Positions 1-9,752 are shown, counted from the first letter of the stretch. The stretch is 64,000 nt of DNA from RYN-230 sp963723595 (GCA_963723595.1 CAVRRQ010000010.1:124001-188000); one strand, 5' to 3'. The notes: generated by a model not told the origin, from the sequence alone. Program-made: numbers and translations.

Positions 1-487
1 CGCGACGCCGCCTTCGATCTCGTCGTCGCCGCGTTCTGCCTCAACCACCTGAGCCGCCCCGGCGGCGCGCTGGGCGAGATCCGGCGGGTCGGCCGAGGCC
101 TCGTGGCCAGCGCGTTCGCCGCCGGCTGGACCCACCCGGCCAAGCTGGCCGTGGACGAGGCGCTCCGCCCGTTCGGCTTCCGCCCGCCCGCCTGGTACGA
201 GTCGATGAAACAGGACGCGGATGCGGCGGCGCGCGATCCCGGCGCGGCTCGGCGACCAGGCGGCCGGCGCCGGCTTCACCGGCGTGCGGGTCGCCACGAT
301 CACCGTTGCGACCGGGCTGTCCACCCCGGCGCAGCTGGCGTCGTGGCGGCTGGGCCTGGCGCACTATGCCCCGTTCCTCCAGTCGCTGGACCCGGCCCGG
401 CGCGCGGCCGCACGGCGCGCGGCCGAGCAGGCCGCGGCGGGTACGGGTCCGCTGGTCGTCTCCATGATGGTCCTCACGGCCCGCTGA
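1..487 (+). CDS. SAM-dependent methyltransferase, C-terminal part (cut by window edge, frame broken)
   Basis: The frame is open from base 1 and shows the class I methyltransferase stretch DLVVAAFCLNHL followed by PGGALGEIRRV, which corresponds to the post-motif II/III region of methyltransferases. A frame change near position 225 moves the rest into the next frame, where it ends RAAAGTGPLVVSMMVLTAR and stops at 487. The N-terminal SAM-binding glycine loop lies outside the window. Substrate unknown. It converges on the gene ending at 547. Confidence 0.55.
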
Positions 488-546
488 GCCGTGGCCGCCG
501 CTCGGCGCCGGCCCCGGGCCAGCCTCCCGCGCCCGGCCGGGATGGC

Positions 547-2097
547 TCAGCCTGCCAGCGCGCGCCAGCCAGCCAGGCGCTGGTCCGCGTGCCGCCGGAG
601 CACGTCGGCGTACCCGTCCGCATGCTGGGCCAGCCGGGCGGCCCGGTCTGCGGCCCGGTCCAGCCAGCCGGGATTGGCGAACTCGGCGGCCACCTCCCCG
701 GTCCACCGCCACGCCTCCACCGCCACCGAGCCGTCGAGCAGGTCCAGGCCGGCCTGGACGGCGTCCAGGTCCACCGGCCGGCCCAGGGCCCGGTCCGCGC
801 GGTGCCGGAGCAGGCGGGCGACGCTGAGGTAGCGGGGGACACCCAGCGCGGCCGCCCGTGACTCCAGCTCGGCGGCGACGCCCGCGGCGTGCCCGGGGTC
901 GCCGCACAGCAGGTCCAGGCGCGCCGTGACCAGCCGGTGCTTCAGGTCCAGCCGCCAGCCGAAGACCAGGTCACCCTGGAGCAGCGCCGCCGCCTCCGCC
1001 AGCCGGGCCCGCGCGCCGTCCGGGTCGCCCTGGTCCAGGCACTGCTCGGCCAGGTCCTCCAGGGCGGCGATGGTCACCTCGGCGGTACCCTGCCGCTGCG
1101 CGATCTCCAGCGCGGCGGCATGCCGGTCGGCGGCCTCCCCGGCCGCGCCCAGGTTGCGCAGCACCCAGCCGGCGAAGTTCACCGCGCGGCCCGCGAAGCG
1201 CGGCACCTGCCGCCGCTCCACTTCGCTGGTGTACTGCGCGAACGCGGACAGGGCCAGGGCCGGGCGGCCCGCGAGCGCGTGCGCGTGGCCGGTGAACAGG
1301 AGCGCGTGCAGCGTGGCCGAGGTGTGCTCCACGCCTATGTGCCCGCGGGCGGCCGGGCGCAGCAGCGGCAAGGCCTCGGCCGGCCGGCTCTGATGCGCCC
1401 GGAGCACCCCCAGCCACGCGGCCGCCGTCACCCGGTCCGGGCCCTCGGCGAGCGAGAACGCCTGACCGAGCAGCCGCTCGGCCTGGGCCAGGTCGCCCGC
1501 GGCGTGATGGGTCCGGCCCCCGACCGCCAGGCACCGCGCGCGGGTGGCCGGATCCACCGCGGCCAGCGCCCCGTCCTCGGCGAACTGGGCGGCCTGGCGG
1601 AACCGGCGGCCGAAGTAGGACGCCCAGGCGCCGACCTCCAGCGCGGCCGGGCCCGCCGTCCCGGCCCGCTGGACATCCTCCAGGGCCCCCGGGTACCGGC
1701 CCCGGCGGGTGCGGACCCGCGCCCGCGCCAGCCATCCCTCCTGATCGGGGTGCAGGAGCAGCGCGTCATCCAGCAGCGCCTCGGCCGCGGCGTGGTCGAA
1801 GCGCTCGCCGGCCCGCGCCGACGCGTCCCGCAGCGAGCGCGAGGCCAGGGGCAGGTCACCGCCCAGGCGGGCATGGTGAGCCACGGTGACGGGGTCGGCG
1901 TCAGGCCGCCGGGCCAGCACCCGGCCGGCCTGCCGGTGCAACAGCGCGGCCCGGCCCGCCGTAGCACTCGCCGCCAGGGCCTCGCCCAGCAGCTCGTGCC
2001 GGAACCGGAGGGTCCCGCTCTCGTCGGCCAGGAACTGCCCGTCCACGGCCCGCTCGGCGTCGAAGTCGTTGAGCACCCGCACCGCGAGCGACCTCAT
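547..2097 (-). CDS. TPR-rich C-terminal part of a LuxR/AAA-type regulator, N-terminally truncated
   Basis: About 516 residues of Ala/Leu-rich helical repeats, starting with an AAA-to-TPR transition (FRHELLGEAL, then helical pairs such as RFDHAAAEALLDDALLL) typical of the second half of large ATP-dependent LuxR or SARP-type activators. The P-loop ATPase that should precede it is absent: upstream the frame stays open but runs antisense across the cupin gene and carries no Walker motif. There is also no C-terminal LuxR helix-turn-helix. The ATG at 2097 is the most plausible remaining start. It is probably a degraded regulator; a stand-alone TPR protein is the alternative. Confidence 0.5.
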   Translation of the reverse strand: MRSLAVRVLNDFDAERAVDGQFLADESGTLRFRHELLGEALAASATAGRAALLHRQAGRVLARRPDADPVTVAHHARLGGDLPLASRSLRDASARAGERFDHAAAEALLDDALLLHPDQEGWLARARVRTRRGRYPGALEDVQRAGTAGPAALEVGAWASYFGRRFRQAAQFAEDGALAAVDPATRARCLAVGGRTHHAAGDLAQAERLLGQAFSLAEGPDRVTAAAWLGVLRAHQSRPAEALPLLRPAARGHIGVEHTSATLHALLFTGHAHALAGRPALALSAFAQYTSEVERRQVPRFAGRAVNFAGWVLRNLGAAGEAADRHAAALEIAQRQGTAEVTIAALEDLAEQCLDQGDPDGARARLAEAAALLQGDLVFGWRLDLKHRLVTARLDLLCGDPGHAAGVAAELESRAAALGVPRYLSVARLLRHRADRALGRPVDLDAVQAGLDLLDGSVAVEAWRWTGEVAAEFANPGWLDRAADRAARLAQHADGYADVLRRHADQRLAGWRALAG

Positions 2098-2236
2098 GCC
2101 GGTATCCAACCCTGGCTGGATGCCAACCGCCAGGTCAGCGGCGGCACGCCGTGGTTGCAAAGCCGCTGCAACCCGGGCCGGCCAGGCTCGGCGGAAAGAA
2201 ACCCGGGAGCCTACGGGCAAGGGAGAAGTGAGTGCC

Positions 2237-2596
2237 ATGACCGGAAAAGCGGAGCAGAAGAGCTTCGAGACCCCCGACGAGACCCGCACGTTCGACCATG
2301 GGGCGATGCACCTGCTCCGGATCGGCGGCGGCGAAGTCGGCCGGCTCACCCTGCAGCCAGGGTGGCGCTGGTCGCAGGACGTCAAGCCGCTCGCCGGAAC
2401 CGAGCTGTGCGAGGCGCCGCACTTCCAGTACCACGTGCAGGGCACGCTGCACATCGTGATGTCCGACGGCGCCGAATTCGACGCCCGGCCCGGTGACATC
2501 ACCGCGCTGCCCCAGGGGCACGACGCCTGGGTGGTCGGGGACGAGCCGGTCGTCACCGTCAACTGGTACGGGGCCAGCAACTACGCGCGCCGCTGA
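2237..2596 (+). CDS. Small cupin-domain protein
   Basis: 119 residues forming a single cupin barrel: PHFQYHVQGTLHIVMSDG carries the first metal-ligand region and the segment GDITALPQGHDAWVVGD the second, with a tail NWYGASNYARR. Start ATG chosen because GGGAGAAG lies 8 bases upstream. Homologues are general small cupins of unsettled function, sometimes binding a metal or ligand. It is divergent from the truncated TPR regulator and shares a 140-base intergenic region with it. Confidence 0.7.
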   Translation: MTGKAEQKSFETPDETRTFDHGAMHLLRIGGGEVGRLTLQPGWRWSQDVKPLAGTELCEAPHFQYHVQGTLHIVMSDGAEFDARPGDITALPQGHDAWVVGDEPVVTVNWYGASNYARR

Positions 2597-2698
2597 CGGT
2601 GCCCGGCGCCCGGGCCACCCGGGTTCCATTCCGGTCCGGCCCGGCCGCGACAACGCGAGGGGATACGTTCCCCTGGGACACAATCAGGGGGGAAAATC

Positions 2699-2962
2699 GT
2701 GATCGTCGACGGCGTGTACACGGTGAAAGGCTCGACCAACTGGTCCCTGTCGGGGGAACAGGAGCAGGACAACGAGCTGAGCCTCAACCGGAACGCGGTG
2801 ATCGCCGCCGAGACCCGCGCCATCCTCGACCTGAACCACGACTTCATGCTCAAGCAGATGGTCGGATCAGGGCTCAACGTGTCCAAGTTCCTGGCCCCCA
2901 CGGCCCCGGGCGCCACGCCCCCGCTGCCGCCCGTGCCCGACAGCGTGTCGGCCGCCGGGTAA
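2699..2962 (+). pseudogene. C-terminal HKD fragment of a phospholipase D-like protein
   Basis: 87 residues starting IVDGVYTVKGSTNWS and continuing QDNELSLNRNA, which is the lysine-to-asparagine half of a PLD/HKD active site with the usual sequence after it. Just upstream GGAAAATC would supply the catalytic lysine, but no conserved histidine lies in the same frame and the first HKD copy is missing. It is therefore read as a remnant of a PLD-family hydrolase or cardiolipin synthase-like protein. The tail is Pro/Ala-rich. GTG at 2699 is only the first available start codon. Confidence 0.5.
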
Positions 2963-2997
2963 CCAGCGGGCGGCCACGGGCCTGGCGCGCTCCGGTC

Positions 2998-5900
2998 TCA
3001 GGACAGCGCGGGCCGGGGACGGCTGGCCAGGGTGGTGTAGGTCGCCACCTCGCCGGGCCGGATGAGGCCGTCCTCGATGGCCCGGGCCAGGAGCGCGTCC
3101 TTGGTGTGGGCCTGCCGGCCGAGCGTGGCGTACTTCACCCGGGCCCGGTCGATGTACTGCCGGACGGTGTTCTCGGAGATGGACATCCGGCGGGCCACCG
3201 AGGCCTTGGACATGCCCTGGAACCAGAGCAGCAGGGCCTGCCGCTCCTTGCCGGACAGGGCGGGACGGCCCGGGCGGGGATCGGCCAGGATCGCCTTGGC
3301 CTGGGAACGCGTCACGCAGGGCCGGTCGGCCGCGGCCGCCAGCACCGCCTCGATGAGGTGATCACGGCCCTCGTCCTTGCTCACGTACGCGTAGGCGCCC
3401 GCGTCGAGAACATCCAGGATCAGGCCCGGATCGACGTGGGCGGAGAAGGCGACGATCCGGTAGCCGCTGGCCGCGAGCCCGGCCACCGCGTCAGCGACCA
3501 TCCGCCCGCCGAGCTCGAGGTCGAGGACGAGCACATCCGCGCCGCGGGGCCCGGCCAGCCCGGCGATATCGCTGACGACCTGGGCGACGGTGATGCGCTG
3601 CTGCGGATCCGCGCTGATCCAGGAGATGACTCCCTCGACCACGACCGGGTGATCTTCCACGATCGCGACCCTTACCTGGTGTTCCAACGCGCCTCCACCC
3701 ACAGGCTCTGCTGGTCCCGCTGACTGTCCACCGCCAGCCAGGCCGGGCTGCTGGGCAGGCTCCGGCTCGGCTGGTGAGTCGGAGACCAGGCTGACGATCA
3801 CGCCATCGACCGTCCCGGTTACAGTGACGCGCACCCGGGAGATCGCGTTGACAAGGACCGCGATGGCCAGGTCCGTGATGGCCCGGCGGCCCTCGGGCGG
3901 CACCGCGGGGATCACCGCCGCGGTCTCGATGTCCACGGCCACCCCGCGCCGCTGCGCGACGTCCGCGCAGGCGTGCAGTTCGTGGACCAGCGGGTCCGGC
4001 GCGTCGTCGCCCTCGGCGAACAGCCGCCGCAGCCGCGCCGCCTCGACCGCGCAGGCCCGCTGGACCGCGGGATCCGCCGGGTCGGCGGTCCCGGCCGCGA
4101 GGCCGCGCAGCAGCGGCTCCGCGGTCGCCCGCAGCTCGAGCCAGCGGGCCCGGCGCGCGGTCCGGATCCGGTCGGCCACCGCCTGCCGGGCGGTGGCGTC
4201 CGCTTCCCGGGTCGCGGCGTCCGCCGCCTGCTGGGCCGGAACGTGCAGCGTCCGCGCGGCCACGGAGATGGCCACCTGGATTCCGGTCGACCCGGCCAGG
4301 ACCGTGATGAACGCGGCCACGTTCGGCTGGTGCAGGCCGTCCCGGGCCAGCACGGCGAACATGGCCAGGGCCTCCAGCGTGAGGAACACGCCCAGCTCGG
4401 CCAGGGGCCGCCGGAGCAGCACCAGGACCCCGACCCAGCCCGCCGTGCCCCAGGCCCAGTTGGTTTCGAGCATCTGGGCCGGCGGGCAGGCCGCCGCGGA
4501 CGCCGTGCTGATCACCAGGGCCGCGGCGGCCAGCGCCCAGCCGGTCCTGCGGTGCCCGGAGCCGCGCAGCAGCAGCACCGAGCCCGCCGCGATGATCAGC
4601 GCGATCGCGCACCACGCCGCGACCTGGAACCGATCGGATGAGTAACTGCCCAGGTGCGCCAGGAGCAGCGGGCCCGCCCCGGCCAGCTGCCACCCGGCCG
4701 CCGCGACCACCACCGCGATGTCGAGCGCGCGGGCGTACCGGGCCGCGAGTACCGCCGACGGCTGGGGACCGGGCACCGTCTGCGCGGTCATCCCGGACCC
4801 CGCGCCGCTGCCGGCGGTGCCCTGGCCGGGCCGCCGCTGTGTTTCCGCGGTGCCCTCACTGGGCCGCCGCTGTGTTTCCGCGGTGCCCTCACTGGGCCAC
4901 CGCTGTGTTTCCGCGGTGCCCTCACTGGGCCACCGCAAGGTCACCGTGGTACCCGCGCCCGGGGCACCGGAGATCTCCGCCGCGCCGCCGATCTCCGCCA
5001 TCCGGCCGCAGATGGATTCGGAGATCCCGCGCCGCGACCGGGGCACGGACCGGGCGTCGAACCCCCGCCCCTGGTCGATGATCTCCACCACGACCTGGCC
5101 GTTCCCGTCGCGGACCCGGAGCTCGGCCGTGCCCGTCCCAGCGTGCCGGGCCACGTTGCGGAGCGCCTCGGCCGTGCAGTCCGCGATCCGGTCGACGGCC
5201 GCGGCGGGCACGGTTTTCGTTGCGGAAAGAAAGGTCGTGGAAACCCGCAGCGGGGCAGCTTCGGCGGCCACCGCGGCGAGACGGTCCGGCAGGGCCACCG
5301 CGCCCGGGAGACCCGGCTCGGGGAGCGCGGGCCAGCCGTGCAGCACCTCCAGATCGCGGGAGGCCTGCGCGGCGAGCACCGGCGAGGACATGTCCAGGGC
5401 ACCCGAGGCGACCATGGTCAGCGTGGACAGGATCGTGTCGTGCAGGCGGCGGTCCTGCTCCCGCTGGTCCGCCCGCCGGGCCGCCTCGACCTTCAGGTCC
5501 TGCGCCAGCCGGAGCTGGCGGCTGATGGCGGCGTCAGCGTTCCGTCCGCCCCGCCGGACCAGGACCATCAGCGCGGCCGTGGCCAGGGCCTGGAAGACCA
5601 GGTACACGGCGTCTGCCGGGTGCGCCACGGTGAGCACGTAGGCGGCGATCACCACCGCGGCCACGGGCAGGCCCGCCGGGGGCGGGATGCAGAGCTGGGA
5701 GATGTAGATCGCGGTACTGGCCAGCGGCAGCATCCAGGTGGTGCCCGCCGAGATCAGCGCGGCCGGCACCACCAGGTGATGCACGGCGATCAGGGCCACG
5801 ATGACCGCGGCATCCGCGAGTACGAGCGGGCCGGTGACGCCGCGGCGGCTGACCCGGACGGCGAAGAACACCGACCATACGCACAGGGTCACCAGCGCGG

Positions 5901-6087
5901 CGGCGAGCCACGCCCCGGACACGGCGGCCGTCGCGGCCAGCGGCGCGGCCACCACCACGGCGACCGCGATCCACAGCCGGAACCCGACCGCGTACCAGCC
6001 CACGAGCCGGTGCAGGGCACGGTCGGACGGGCTGCCGGTGCCGCGCAGGGGCCGTATCCAGTGGAGGCCCGCGCCGGTCCCCCTCAT
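2998..6087 (-). CDS. Fused sensor kinase - membrane sensor - NarL-type response regulator
   Basis: One uninterrupted 1029-residue frame. Residues ~30-185 are membrane helices; ~200-240 hold the histidine motif RRLHDTILST of HisKA_3 kinases; ~300-390 form an ATPase with N-box (EALRNVARHA), DQGRGFD and GAGTTVTLRWP. A linker of 11-residue repeats (EGTAETQR) follows, then a second membrane block (~455-610), a degenerate kinase-like region (~650-790), and a receiver (VRVAIVEDHPVVVEG, phospho-acceptor in VLVLDLELGG, YVSKDE) with a LuxR helix-turn-helix (ALSGKERQALLLWFQGMSKASVARRM is split here between recognition and turn). These parts are normally two or three genes. A Shine-Dalgarno GGGAGAGAG precedes ATG 6087. 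Signal sensed is unknown. Gene fusion or loss of intergenic stops are both possible. Confidence 0.7.
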   Translation of the reverse strand: MRGTGAGLHWIRPLRGTGSPSDRALHRLVGWYAVGFRLWIAVAVVVAAPLAATAAVSGAWLAAALVTLCVWSVFFAVRVSRRGVTGPLVLADAAVIVALIAVHHLVVPAALISAGTTWMLPLASTAIYISQLCIPPPAGLPVAAVVIAAYVLTVAHPADAVYLVFQALATAALMVLVRRGGRNADAAISRQLRLAQDLKVEAARRADQREQDRRLHDTILSTLTMVASGALDMSSPVLAAQASRDLEVLHGWPALPEPGLPGAVALPDRLAAVAAEAAPLRVSTTFLSATKTVPAAAVDRIADCTAEALRNVARHAGTGTAELRVRDGNGQVVVEIIDQGRGFDARSVPRSRRGISESICGRMAEIGGAAEISGAPGAGTTVTLRWPSEGTAETQRWPSEGTAETQRRPSEGTAETQRRPGQGTAGSGAGSGMTAQTVPGPQPSAVLAARYARALDIAVVVAAAGWQLAGAGPLLLAHLGSYSSDRFQVAAWCAIALIIAAGSVLLLRGSGHRRTGWALAAAALVISTASAAACPPAQMLETNWAWGTAGWVGVLVLLRRPLAELGVFLTLEALAMFAVLARDGLHQPNVAAFITVLAGSTGIQVAISVAARTLHVPAQQAADAATREADATARQAVADRIRTARRARWLELRATAEPLLRGLAAGTADPADPAVQRACAVEAARLRRLFAEGDDAPDPLVHELHACADVAQRRGVAVDIETAAVIPAVPPEGRRAITDLAIAVLVNAISRVRVTVTGTVDGVIVSLVSDSPAEPEPAQQPGLAGGGQSAGPAEPVGGGALEHQVRVAIVEDHPVVVEGVISWISADPQQRITVAQVVSDIAGLAGPRGADVLVLDLELGGRMVADAVAGLAASGYRIVAFSAHVDPGLILDVLDAGAYAYVSKDEGRDHLIEAVLAAAADRPCVTRSQAKAILADPRPGRPALSGKERQALLLWFQGMSKASVARRMSISENTVRQYIDRARVKYATLGRQAHTKDALLARAIEDGLIRPGEVATYTTLASRPRPALS
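4817..4948. repeat. 33-bp in-frame tandem repeat
   Basis: Unit GTGCCCTCACTGGGCC(G/A)CCG followed by CTGTGTTTCCGCG. The first unit starts at 4817 (with CTGGCCGGG in place of CTCACTGGG), the next at 4850 and 4883, and a fourth from 4916 diverges after about 20 bases. It encodes 11-residue repeats in the linker between the first kinase ATPase and the second membrane block of the fused sensor gene. Length is a multiple of three, so copy-number change would keep the frame. Confidence 0.9.
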
Positions 6088-6213
6088 CGCTCTCTCCCGC
6101 AGCCGTTATCGATGTCAGGGAGCAGTATGCAGTCGTGAATCACAATTGCGATGAGAATCATAAATAAACGCACCCAGCGCCGATAGAGGCGGATGAAGTA
6201 CTAAGTGATTTAG

Positions 6214-7048
6214 TTAAGAAACGCCGGGCCCGGCGTGGTCAACCCGGCCCCGCATCTGCAGCCGGTAGGAGTACCGGTCCGGGTGGAAATGGTTGACGGC
6301 CAGCTCCAGCGGCACCAGGTCCCGGTCACAGTACAGCCGCTCGATGCGCAGGACCGGCACGCCCGCCGGGCAGCCCAGGCGGCGCGCGGTGTCCGGGTCG
6401 GCGGCCACCGCGGTCGTGTTCTGCGCCGCGCTGTGAACCGGCCGGTCACTGACCCGGTCGACCAGGCTGATCACGGTGAACCGGGCCCGGTCGCCCGGTT
6501 CGGTGAGCGCCCCCAGCTCGGGCAGCCCGCGCAGCCGCCGGCCGATCTCCAGTGGCACATGGACCCGCGTGAAGCAGAACGGGAGCCCGTCGCGCAGCCG
6601 CAGGAAGGACATGGCCATGACGCTGTCCTCGGGGACCCGCAACGTCTCCGCGACCGTCACGCTGGCCAGCACGTGCAGCGGTTCGACCACGCGGAGTTCG
6701 GTGTCCAGCGAGAGGGCCAGCAGGTCATCGATGCTGCCGAACGAGCGCAGGTACGCGCCGTCCCCGGGGACCGCGAACGTGCCCCGGCCGCGGACCCGGT
6801 AGATGACGCCCTCCGAGACCAGTTCCTGGAACGCGCGGCGCACCGTCTGGCGGCCCCGCCCGGTGGAGGCGACCAGCTCGGCCTCGGTCGGCAGCCGCTG
6901 CCCCGGCGGGTAGCGCCCGTCCGCGACGCGCCCGCCGCAGGTCCGCCGCCAGCTGCCGGTACGCGGTGGCGCCCCCGGCCGCGGCCCGGCCCGGGCCCGG
7001 CCCGGCGGCGGCCCGCGATGACGGGGCGTCGTACCGCAGCGGCGGCAC
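6214..7048 (-). CDS. GntR family regulator with UTRA domain (HutC type)
   Basis: The winged-helix part reads TAYRQLAADL, then after a frame change near 6938 RYPPGQRLPTEAELVAS and RQTVRRAFQELVSEGV, ending GRGTFA. The C-terminal UTRA effector domain follows (VMAMSFLRLRDGLPFCFT, VLRIERLYCDRDLVPLELA). GTG 7048 is one candidate start; an in-frame ATG at 7192 would add a low-complexity 48-residue extension. Effector unknown; UTRA domains bind small sugars, amino acids or phosphonates. It sits downstream (in its own direction) of a long leader and upstream of the fused sensor gene, with no obvious operon partner. Confidence 0.75.
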
Positions 7049-7338
7049 GACCCGCAGCGCGGCCCGTGCGGTCCGGGCGCCTCTGGCTGCCAACGCAACT
7101 CCCGCTCGGTCGCCGGGTGGACGTGCGATCCGCGCCGGTGTGGCGCGTACCACAGCCTTTAGACGGCCATATTGTTGCGTGCCCGGGGTCACGTCAAGGC
7201 GCAGCCGTTCCCGGGTAGCTGGGCTTACGGCCCTGACCCGGCGAGTTCAGCAGCAGCGGAATCCGGCGGCCTCCCTTTGTGAACGTAATAACACGCAGAT
7301 TTGGCCGGCCCAATCCGCCCGCGCCCCTCCTGCCCCAC
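7049..7338. other. Gene-free stretch between GntR regulator and secreted protein
   Basis: No conserved reading frame. The right part contains the only AT-richer segment (GTGAACGTAATAACACGCAG near 7280), which could hold the GntR promoter, but no convincing -35/-10 pair was identified. Confidence 0.4.
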
Positions 7339-7370
7339 CACCGCGGCGGCCCGGAATCCCGGGCCGCCGC
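7339..7370 (-). terminator. Hairpin terminator of the secreted-protein gene
   Basis: Perfect 14-bp inverted repeat (CCGCGGCGGCCCGG and its complement) around a 4-base loop AATC, 25 bases past the stop of the minus-strand gene ending at 7395. No U-tract, as is usual in actinomycetes. Confidence 0.75.
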
Positions 7371-7394
7371 GGCGGGTACTTCAGCGGGCTGGCG

Positions 7395-9563
7395 TCAGCT
7401 GGCGGGCCGCTTCAGCTGGACGGTTACCGAGCGCACGGTAGGTGCCAGGGTGACGGTCCCGGTCTGCTGGTTCACCGTGCCCGCGCTGGCGGAGGCGATG
7501 TTGCCGACGAACGCGGGCAGCTGGAACAGCACCGGCCCGGCCGGGGCCTGCCCGGTCAGCGTCAGCGTGACCGACGAGCCGCGCCCCTGGATGGTCAGCC
7601 CCAGGTGATGCCCGTCCGTGGTCGGGAAGCCGGCCAGCTGGATGGGCGGGCCGCCGGTGAGCCAGGAGCCGGGCACGCCCCGGCCCACGACCAGGGCCCC
7701 GTCGGCCCGCTGGGCGGCGAGCGAGTCGAGCAGCACCATGTTGGCGTTGGCCATGCCCCAGGCGTGCGGGGACGAGCCGTTACCGGCCTCGGGGTGGGTC
7801 CCGGTCCACGGCGAGCCGGGGTTGGGGAACTGCTGGCTCTCCCACCACGAGTACGGGCCGCTCTGCCCGTTGGAGATCATGAACTCGTAGCTGAGGATGC
7901 CCTGGTCCCGGTGGCTCGCGCTGGCCAGGCCCCATTCCCCGTAGCCGGCGTTGTAGGCGGTGCTGTAGTACTGCGTGGGATAGCCGCCGAACGTGTCAGG
8001 CGGCAGCTTCCCGGCCAGCCGGCTGAAGCCGTAATCGTAGGTGGCGTCGATCAGGCTGGCGCCCGGCCCGCTGAGCGGGGCACCGAACAGGTAGCCGTCC
8101 CACGCCCACCGGCCGAACAGGAACGGCGCCGCCCAGTTGGCGTCCTCGGCGTTGGAGCAGCGGTTGTCGGTGTTCGGCTCGGTCATCGAGCACGGCAGGT
8201 AGTTCAGGTGGTTGGCCGAGATCGTCGCGTTCAGCGTCTTGTTCACCGCCGCGAGGAGGCTGGCGTACTGCCCCGCGGCCCACGTCGCCTCGGCCGTGTT
8301 GCCGACCTGCTTGGCCAGCCACTCATAGGTGGCCAGGCCGGTGAGCGCCGTGTAGTTGTCGATGGTCCAGTAGCCGTTGGCGTCGATGTCGTTGGTCTTC
8401 TCCATGATCCCGCCCGGCCCGGTCCGGTCCGCGGCGATCAGGTGCGCGGTGTCCTCGATGCTCGGCTCGGTCTTGCCGGCCGGGCCCTGGGTGGCGAAGT
8501 TGGCCTTCACGAAGCTGAGGTCACCGGTCTTCAGCAGGTACAGGGCCCACACCCACGGGTAGGTCCACACCCCGTCGTCGTACTGGGTCTGGGTGCCGAT
8601 CACGTACCTGGCCCGGTCCAGCAGTGCATGCGCGCCGGTGGTGTAACCCTGGGTGAACAGGTTGGCCAGGATCCCGATGACGTCGTGGCTGAACTCGGTG
8701 TCGTAGCCGTTCGCGCCGGTTCGCAGCTGGTTGCCGGACCGGATGATCTGGGTGTAGATGAACCCGGTGCGGTACGCGTCGGCCAGGCGCGCGTCCGGCA
8801 GGCTGACGATCTGCGCGATGCCGGCCAGCTGCTGGTTCCAGTAGGCCCGCATGTGCGCGAAGTGCTGGTCGTAGCCGCCCGCGCCGGTCAGCGCGGAACT
8901 CGACGGCCACGCGTACGTCCCGCCGAAGCGGTCCGCCGCCACCGCATAGTCGTGGTTCACGGTGCCGTGCGCGGGCACGCTGTCGCTGGCCGAATTGAGC
9001 GGAACCAGCCCGGCCGACGCCTGGGGATCGATGCTGAGCGCCTGGCCGGTCGGGTTGCTGACCTGCACCCGGCTGTAGATGACCACGTAGGCGTGGCCGC
9101 TGATGCTGACCTTGTCGCCGAAGTTCGTGATCGAGATGCGGGCGCCGTCCCGGTGGAAGGTCGTCACCAGGGCGGGCAGGTACCCGTCCGCGTTGGCCCA
9201 GGTGGTGGTGCTGTCGTCGTAGACGCCGTAGCCGTAAGTGGTGCCGGTGACCGGCGTGGCAGAGCCGCTGCCCGGCTGGCCGCCGCTGATCACGAAGAAA
9301 CTGCCGCCCAGGCAGGCGGGCACGCCCTGGTGGTTCGCGGTCCAGCCCAGCACGCTGGCGTCGCCGAACGTCCCGTACACGGTCTGGTTGCCCGCCGGGC
9401 CGTTAGGGGCACAGCTGTACGGCGGCGCCATTACCGCCGCTGAGCTGGCCGCCGAGGCTGCGGGCAGCGCTCCGGCCGCCAGTGCAGCCATTCCGGTGAA
9501 CGCGAGTGCTGCGCACCACGCCGAGCGCCACCGGAACCGGCGCTGCCTCTTCATTGAGGTCAT
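7395..9563 (-). CDS. Secreted (alpha/alpha)-barrel glycosidase-like protein
   Basis: 722 residues. The start ATG 9563 has GGAGGA upstream and gives a Sec signal peptide: basic MTSMKRQRRFRWR, hydrophobic core, cut near AASA. The mature part has a beta-rich N-terminal region (~40-250), then a helical-barrel region with motifs such as DTEFSHDVIGILAN, DDGVWTYPWVWALYLLKTGD, GYWTIDNYTALTGLA and WAAPFLFGRWAWDG, and a short beta C-terminal domain (SSVTLTLTG). This order resembles six-hairpin glycosidases that act on plant or microbial glycans outside the cell, but no family could be assigned with certainty. Single-gene unit with its own terminator. Confidence 0.55.
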   Translation of the reverse strand: MTSMKRQRRFRWRSAWCAALAFTGMAALAAGALPAASAASSAAVMAPPYSCAPNGPAGNQTVYGTFGDASVLGWTANHQGVPACLGGSFFVISGGQPGSGSATPVTGTTYGYGVYDDSTTTWANADGYLPALVTTFHRDGARISITNFGDKVSISGHAYVVIYSRVQVSNPTGQALSIDPQASAGLVPLNSASDSVPAHGTVNHDYAVAADRFGGTYAWPSSSALTGAGGYDQHFAHMRAYWNQQLAGIAQIVSLPDARLADAYRTGFIYTQIIRSGNQLRTGANGYDTEFSHDVIGILANLFTQGYTTGAHALLDRARYVIGTQTQYDDGVWTYPWVWALYLLKTGDLSFVKANFATQGPAGKTEPSIEDTAHLIAADRTGPGGIMEKTNDIDANGYWTIDNYTALTGLATYEWLAKQVGNTAEATWAAGQYASLLAAVNKTLNATISANHLNYLPCSMTEPNTDNRCSNAEDANWAAPFLFGRWAWDGYLFGAPLSGPGASLIDATYDYGFSRLAGKLPPDTFGGYPTQYYSTAYNAGYGEWGLASASHRDQGILSYEFMISNGQSGPYSWWESQQFPNPGSPWTGTHPEAGNGSSPHAWGMANANMVLLDSLAAQRADGALVVGRGVPGSWLTGGPPIQLAGFPTTDGHHLGLTIQGRGSSVTLTLTGQAPAGPVLFQLPAFVGNIASASAGTVNQQTGTVTLAPTVRSVTVQLKRPAS

Positions 9564-9752
9564 GGGTTCCTCCGCTGTCCTGGCCGGCGATCCCGCGGGG
9601 CCCACCCCCAGCGGATGCCCGCCCGCCGCGGATGCGGGTACCCGGACAGGGGCGGCCCTAACACGGCGTCCCAGCACAGCGTCCCAGCACGGCGGACGGC
9701 GCCGCGTCCGGCCGGGCCTAGTGGAGGTCCCAGTGGAGCGGCCGGGAGCGTC

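Noticed and set aside
4817..4948. CRISPR-like repeats
   Set aside because: Units are contiguous 33-mers without spacers and lie in frame inside a gene, so this is a coding tandem repeat.
4654..6138. A 494-residue plus-strand open frame
   Set aside because: It is antisense to the fused sensor gene, and its composition (Gly/Arg/Pro/His-rich, no motifs) is that of a shadow frame in high-GC DNA.
6966..9443. An 825-residue plus-strand open frame
   Set aside because: Antisense to the secreted glycosidase-like gene, which has a signal peptide and ribosome-binding site; the plus frame has no conserved features.
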